Source: Halorubrum sp. BOL3-1
GTDB taxonomy: Archaea > Halobacteriota > Halobacteria > Halobacteriales > Haloferacaceae
NCBI RefSeq assembly: GCF_004114375.1
Contig: NZ_CP034692.1
Location: 248,001 to 312,000 of the forward strand
Direction of reading: 5' to 3'
DNA: 64,000 nucleotides
Below, one piece after another: positions 59,861 through 64,000 of the stretch; the stretch's first letter is position 1, and every line of letters starts with the position of its first letter. The notes beneath the pieces were generated by a model. The model was given only the letters and a program-made list of their open reading frames with translations, did not search any database and was not told the origin of the DNA. The translations under genes and the position numbers were made by a program.

Positions 59861-59973
59861 GTTTGACGGCCAGTGAATTCGACGCTCGTCGATATCTGTG
59901 TCGACCGTCATCGAAAGCCGCAATCGCTGCCAGAAAACAGTATTTATTAATCATGTAGTTCCAAGCAGACAGC

Positions 59974-60225
59974 ATGGCAGAGATAGCTATCGAGTACGCC
60001 GCGGGGAACCGGCTCCGGTCCGAGGCTGAAACGGCCCGACGACTCATCGACTCGTACCTCGGTGACCGTCCCGAGGTCGACCGCGTCACGCTCTCGCCCT
60101 CCAGCGAATCGGTATTCTGCGTGAGCGTCGAAGGCGACCGCATCTGGTGTACCGACCCCCGCGAGTGGATCGACGCGATGGAGGCGGTCACCGCCGCGCG
60201 GCGGCGGCTCTCTGAACTCTCATAG
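59974..60225 (+). CDS. Hypothetical small protein
   Basis: An 83-residue protein beginning AEIAIEYAAGNRLRSEAETA, with a mixed alpha/beta pattern and WIDAMEAVTAARRRL at the end. No domain recognised. A tatttattaatcatg stretch at 59941-59955 may be its promoter. Confidence 0.6.
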   Translation: MAEIAIEYAAGNRLRSEAETARRLIDSYLGDRPEVDRVTLSPSSESVFCVSVEGDRIWCTDPREWIDAMEAVTAARRRLSELS

Positions 60226-60305
60226 GCGAACGGTCAGGGCGCCATCGGACGGGTCTCGTGCGTGCGTTGTCTTTCGAGAAACGTTCAATACAGACGCTGT
60301 ATCTA

Positions 60306-62090
60306 TCACTCCGGAAAGTCCACACTGGTGATCTCGAACCGGGAACCGCCGTCGGTACCATCGGTTACTGTTATCGACCACCCGTGGGCCTCGGTGATTT
60401 CCCGAACGATAGCTAGACCGAACCCGGTGCCATCGTCACTGGTGGATTTGCCGGGCTCGAATACCGTGTCACGGTCTTCCTCGGGAATTCCCGGTCCATC
60501 GTCCTCGATAAAGAAGCCGTCGTCCAACGCACTAACGGTGACCGTAACCTCCTCGTCTCCGTGCTGAACGGCATTGCGAAATAAGTTTTCGAGTAATTGT
60601 CTGAGCCGGCTTTTATCAGCCTTGATGGTAGGACTCCTTTCATCCACGTGTAACGTCGCCTCCACATTCGCCACCCCATCCCAGCATGACTCTCCCAGTT
60701 TATCGAGCTCAACCGGTTCCATATCGCCCACTGGTTCCCCTTCACGGGCGAGGGACAGAAGGTCGTCGATCAGGGTCCGCGTCCGGTCGAGTGCAACTTC
60801 GACCTCGTCGAGATGTTCGCTCTCACACTCCTCGGTTGCCAATTCGAGTCGCCCTTTGGCCACATTGAGTGGATTTCGGAGGTCATGCGAGACGACGCCC
60901 GCGAACTCCTCAAGTCGGGCGTTCTGTTGTTCGAGTTCACGTCCTCGCTCCTTGCGCTCGGTGATGTCAGTATATATGACGAAAGTGCTCTCGATCTCAC
61001 CGGTCTGATCAGCTTCGAGGGGAATTTGCTGCCACAGGAAGTCTCTGGGTCCATCGACAGTGTCCCGAGTGAGTTCTGCCCGAACAAACTCGTCGTTCTC
61101 GGCCTGGCGAGTGACCTCCATCGCCTCGGCCATGCGCTCCCCAGCGGCGACGGCCTCGTCGAGGTCACGTCCGACGATATCATCGTCCGGAGCGAACAGC
61201 GATTCGAACGCCGAGTTCACTTCCTGAATAACCGGCGCTCCGTCCTGAAACTCGACGAGCGCCATGGCGTCGTTTGCGTGTTCAAACAACGCGCGGTATC
61301 GGTGGGAAGGCAGAGTGGATTCGGCTCTCTCAGTGATATCTCGAACGATTGCCACGACCCCCGGTTTTCCCTCCCAAGACACATGACGGGCGGTGACCTC
61401 AATCGGAACTTCTTCGCCACCGATGGTGAACAACGTTCGCGGGATGTGGTTGGCCGGACGTTCTCCGGATTCGACTGACTGTAGTTTCCTGGTGACAGCA
61501 TCGCGGTAATCCGGATGGATGAACTCCCCGACGGTTCGACCAAGGAGTGACGCACCATCGGGGACCCCATAGAGGTCGATTGCCTTCGGATTGGCATAGA
61601 CGAATTCGTTATTCACGCTGACTACGATAGCGTCGGGAGACGCGTTGAGGATGGTCTCGCCTCGGATTTTGATTTCTTGTTTTTCGAGCCGTATCCGGTG
61701 TCGGCTGACGGCATTTTTGACTCGTTGTCCCAACAGTGTATACAGTTCTTCTCCGGGCCCTTTTTCCAAATAATCGGTTACACCCGCTGAAATCGCCTCA
61801 CTGGCGATCTCTTCCGAGCCGCGCCCAGTGAACAAGAGGAACGGCAGCTCCGGATCTGTCGTCCGAACTGCTTGGAGAAATGCAAGCCCGTCCGTTCCGG
61901 GCATATTGTAATCACTGACAATACAATCAACGTGGTTCTCGTGGAGAAATTCAAGTGCGTCTTCTGCGTTCGTTTCCACCTTCGTGGTGAACTGGTCGTC
62001 AAATCGCTCCAAATGGGTGGCAGTTAGATCTGCAAAGCCGGGCTCATCATCGACGCATAACACACAAGCCGGCTCCGTTGTAAGACTCAT
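60306..62090 (-). CDS. Sensor histidine kinase with N-terminal receiver and two PAS domains
   Basis: A 594-residue signalling protein from ATG 62090. Receiver domain residues 8-125: acceptor Asp in HVDCIVSDYNMPGTDGL, Lys in YLEKGPGEELY. PAS 1 follows ETILNASPDAIVVSV; PAS 2 begins YRALFEHANDAMALVEF. HisKA holds GVVSHDLRNPLNVAKGRLEL with the phospho-His. HATPase: NLFRNAVQHG, EDDGPGIPEEDRDTVFEPG and GTGFGLAIVREITEAHGW. Soluble; signal unknown. GC is lower than its neighbours. Confidence 0.92.
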   Translation of the reverse strand: MSLTTEPACVLCVDDEPGFADLTATHLERFDDQFTTKVETNAEDALEFLHENHVDCIVSDYNMPGTDGLAFLQAVRTTDPELPFLLFTGRGSEEIASEAISAGVTDYLEKGPGEELYTLLGQRVKNAVSRHRIRLEKQEIKIRGETILNASPDAIVVSVNNEFVYANPKAIDLYGVPDGASLLGRTVGEFIHPDYRDAVTRKLQSVESGERPANHIPRTLFTIGGEEVPIEVTARHVSWEGKPGVVAIVRDITERAESTLPSHRYRALFEHANDAMALVEFQDGAPVIQEVNSAFESLFAPDDDIVGRDLDEAVAAGERMAEAMEVTRQAENDEFVRAELTRDTVDGPRDFLWQQIPLEADQTGEIESTFVIYTDITERKERGRELEQQNARLEEFAGVVSHDLRNPLNVAKGRLELATEECESEHLDEVEVALDRTRTLIDDLLSLAREGEPVGDMEPVELDKLGESCWDGVANVEATLHVDERSPTIKADKSRLRQLLENLFRNAVQHGDEEVTVTVSALDDGFFIEDDGPGIPEEDRDTVFEPGKSTSDDGTGFGLAIVREITEAHGWSITVTDGTDGGSRFEITSVDFPE

Positions 62091-62301
62091 GGTAAATAAT
62101 AACATGGAGGCCAAAAAAACCCACCGAGAAGAGATTAGCTACATACATCCACTGAGTCTTTCACGGGTTCTCTGAGGGGTTCTTGATATAGGGAACCTGA
62201 TTTCGGTCAGCCTTTCACCGTGTGACCAATGCGCGTAATTCGGCTGGGACGTGGTGAAAGCAACATCGTAGAAACCACTCAGAGACGCTCGTGATTGACG
62301 G

Positions 62302-63129
62302 TCAGTGCGTCGCGTCCGCGTGCGAGAAGACGAACTCTCGGAGCAGCTTTCCGCCCAGCGCCGCCGCCTGCCCGTCGTCGCGGTCGTTCACCTCGACGAC
62401 GTCGAACCCGTCCGCGAGCGGCGCGACCGTTCGAACGAGGTCGCGGGCCTCACGGGGGTTCAGTCCGAACGGCTCCGTCGTCCCCGTCCCCGGGGCGAAC
62501 CCGGGATCGAGGGCGTCGATGTCGACCGAGCAGTACACCGACTCCCGGGCGAAGGAGTCCCCGTCGAGCGCGTCGAGCCACTCGCGGACGTCCTCGGGCG
62601 CGACGACCTCGACGTCGGCGTCGGCCGCGCGGTCCCACTCGTCTTCGGAGCCGGTCCGCGCGCCGACGATCACGGCGCGGTCGACGCCGAGATCGTCGAG
62701 CGCCCGTCTGGTGACGCACGCGTGGTTCAGCGGGTTCCCGTCGTAGTCGCTCCGGAGGTCGAGGTGGGCGTCGCAGACGACGAGGACGTCGGGGTCGACG
62801 GCCTCGACGCCCGCGTAGGCGACCGTGTGTTCGCCGCCGACGAGCAGGGGGACCGCGTCGTCGTAGACGACGCTGCGGAGTTCGGCTGCGAGGTGGTCGA
62901 GGTACGCCGGCACGTCGTCCCACGCGCGCACGTCGCCCGCGTCGCGGACGCCCAGCGCGGAGAAGCGACTGTCGGTGCGGCGGTCGTAGTCGTCGTAGCT
63001 CTCAGAGAATCGGCGGACCCGGTCCGGTCCGAACCGGGTGCCGGGCTGAAAAGTGGTCGTGGCGTCGAGCGGAGCGCCGACGACCACGTAGGAAGCAGCT
63101 TCGCGGTCGGTCGTCGCTCCGGGGAACAT
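62302..63129 (-). CDS. speB: Agmatinase/ureohydrolase
   Basis: A 275-residue arginase-family enzyme. Metal ligands are in PLLVGGEHTVAYAGVEAV, VCDAHLDLRSDYDGNPLNHA and VYCSVDIDALDPGFAPGTGT. It begins 6 bp after the eIF5A gene and is probably co-transcribed with it. In haloarchaea agmatine feeds deoxyhypusine formation on eIF5A, so this gene pair fits that pathway (inference from the literature on Haloferax). Confidence 0.92.
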   Translation of the reverse strand: MFPGATTDREAASYVVVGAPLDATTTFQPGTRFGPDRVRRFSESYDDYDRRTDSRFSALGVRDAGDVRAWDDVPAYLDHLAAELRSVVYDDAVPLLVGGEHTVAYAGVEAVDPDVLVVCDAHLDLRSDYDGNPLNHACVTRRALDDLGVDRAVIVGARTGSEDEWDRAADADVEVVAPEDVREWLDALDGDSFARESVYCSVDIDALDPGFAPGTGTTEPFGLNPREARDLVRTVAPLADGFDVVEVNDRDDGQAAALGGKLLREFVFSHADATH

Positions 63130-63135
63130 ACCCGA

Positions 63136-63513
63136 TTACCCGAGGATCTTCCGTTGGCCCTCGTAATCGAGGTACTCGATGTTGTCGTCCGAGGCGAAGT
63201 CCTCGCCGTCGGGAATCCGCATCGTGAACGTGTCGTAGGTGTCCAAGTCCATCACCTGGACCTCGTCGCCGCTGACGTTGACGACCTGGCCCTGCTTGCG
63301 CTCGATGATCGGGACCCACACCTTCGCGTCGACGGGCTGCGAGAGCGAGCGCTTCCTGTCGTCGAAGACGCCCTTCCCCTCGACGCGGGCCTTGGCGCTG
63401 CCGTGTTTGCCGGGTTTGGCGGTGCTGTAATGGTTGATTTTACAGGGCACGTCGTCCATCATCACGTAGCTGCCCTCTTGGAGTTCGCGAACCTGCTTCT
63501 GCTCTCGCGGCAT
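63136..63513 (-). CDS. eif5a: Translation initiation factor 5A
   Basis: A 125-residue protein. The hypusine loop is [17 protein letters not shown] with the modifiable Lys in KPGKHG; the N-terminal SH3-like and C-terminal OB-fold domains are full length. eIF5A relieves ribosome stalling. A TATA-like box (gtataaacgg on the plus strand, 63537-63546) precedes it. Confidence 0.96.
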   Translation of the reverse strand: MPREQKQVRELQEGSYVMMDDVPCKINHYSTAKPGKHGSAKARVEGKGVFDDRKRSLSQPVDAKVWVPIIERKQGQVVNVSGDEVQVMDLDTYDTFTMRIPDGEDFASDDNIEYLDYEGQRKILG

Positions 63514-63536
63514 ATCTGGTATTTCCGGAGGCGCGT

Positions 63537-63546
63537 GTATAAACGG
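63537..63546 (-). promoter_or_regulatory. TATA-like box of the eIF5A-agmatinase operon
   Basis: The minus strand reads ccgtttatac, 24-33 bp before the ATG at 63513. Confidence 0.6.
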
Positions 63547-63593
63547 TTTGGAACGCCGTCGGGCGGGCGCTCGGGGGTCGGTGGCCGCGCCGG

Positions 63594-63881
63594 TTAGGGG
63601 TCCAGTTCGTCGACGTACTCCTCCGGCTCCTCGTCGTCGTCGTCGACGTTCCCGTCCGGCGGGACGAGCCGTCCCGTGTAGAGGTAGCTGACGACGAACA
63701 TGACGATGAACCCGACGCCGACCGCGGCGGTTGTCCGGACGACGAACGGGAAGTCGACGAAGTAGAGGGCGCGGTCCGCGACCGCCATTGCGACGACGGC
63801 GACCAGCAGCACCTTCTGTTCGTCGGTCGGGTCGCGGACGAACCCGACCACGTCGTCTCTGAGGTCACCGAGCAGCCCCAT
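63594..63881 (-). CDS. Small membrane protein of unknown function
   Basis: A 95-residue protein with two hydrophobic helices (about residues 23-40 and 48-68), then an acidic tail ([16 protein letters not shown]). Its ATG overlaps the stop codon of the upstream gene (TGATG). Function unknown. Confidence 0.7.
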   Translation of the reverse strand: MGLLGDLRDDVVGFVRDPTDEQKVLLVAVVAMAVADRALYFVDFPFVVRTTAAVGVGFIVMFVVSYLYTGRLVPPDGNVDDDDEEPEEYVDELDP

Positions 63882-64000
63882 CAGTCGTCACCTCCGCCTT
63901 CGATGGTCTCGGTGCCGCCCTCGGCGGAAGCATCGCCGGCCGCCTCGATTACCCGGCTCACCCGGCCGAGGCCCTCTTCCAGCTCCTCGGTCGGGAGTCC
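63881..64000 (-). CDS. C-terminal end of a hypothetical gene (runs off the window)
   Basis: Only the last 39 codons are inside the window. They read LPTEELEEGLGRVSRVIEAA and an acidic Gly/Asp tail, ending TGA at 63881-63883. The overlapping TGATG couples it to the membrane protein gene. Identity cannot be given. Confidence 0.5.
   Translation of the reverse strand, partial: GLPTEELEEGLGRVSRVIEAAGDASAEGGTETIEGGGDD

Noticed and set aside
57692-59923. 743-codon frame antisense to the YtcJ-like amidohydrolase
   Set aside because: Only its last 149 codons (UspA) are real; the rest is a shadow of the amidohydrolase.
1-64000. CRISPR array
   Set aside because: No regularly spaced identical repeats of 24-40 bp with unique spacers were seen; the 90-bp repeats at 44.9-45.4 kb are coding pentapeptide units.

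Overview
The window is from an extremely halophilic archaeon (class Halobacteria, most like Halorubrum; genus is inferred from style only). The evidence is high GC, a very acidic proteome, short intergenic gaps with TATA-like boxes about 27 bp before leaderless ATGs, and archaeal hallmark genes: eIF5A, the MBF1 bridging factor, XPB-type helicase, HTH-10 regulator and haloarchaeal ISH elements.

Left chromosomal block (1-23.4 kb): a photolyase/cryptochrome, a GlpA-like oxidoreductase and a MaoC-type hydratase; then a catabolic/uptake cluster with a thiolase-fold synthase, a complete five-gene Liv-type ABC transporter, an HTH-10 regulator, an acyl-CoA ligase and an alpha/beta hydrolase. MBF1 follows, then two paralogous HD-domain phosphohydrolases flanking a UspA gene, an amidohydrolase, thymidine kinase, a methyltransferase and a PncC/CinA-type amidase. 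A second UspA gene is killed by an in-frame TAG.

Central island (about 23.4-52.6 kb): the 3' end of a tRNA-Thr(UGU) gene at 52.6 kb is repeated as an 11-bp direct repeat at 23,445, 55 bp before a tyrosine integrase. Everything between is lower and uneven in GC, gene-poor in places, and rich in defence genes and mobile-element debris. I read it as a 29-kb integrative element. It holds a DUF7342-type pair, a HEPN/MNT toxin-antitoxin-like pair (HEPN carries a nonsense codon), a second HEPN-like protein, a three-layer nest of insertion sequences (one layer carries a ferritin-like gene), a proteasome-like Ntn hydrolase, a double GIY-YIG protein, HNH and PD-(D/E)xK nucleases, a second integrase beside a family of non-coding repeats, an EVE-like/Mrr-type restriction fusion, a further endonuclease, a pentapeptide-repeat ion-channel-like protein, and a single-chain Type IIG restriction-modification gene translationally coupled to a divergent TATA-binding protein. 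A decayed helicase tail and a zinc-finger/winged-helix replication-type protein close the island next to the tRNA.

Right chromosomal block (52.7-64 kb): GNAT acetyltransferase, CBS/zinc-ribbon protein, uridine kinase, XPB-like helicase, esterase, UspA, YtcJ-like amidohydrolase, a REC-PAS-PAS histidine kinase, and an eIF5A-agmatinase pair that fits the agmatine-based route to hypusine in haloarchaea.

The best candidates for something undescribed are the TBP paralogue built into a restriction-modification operon, the proteasome-like protease with its small acidic neighbour, the ferritin-carrying mini-transposon, and the dispersed repeat family beside the second integrase.
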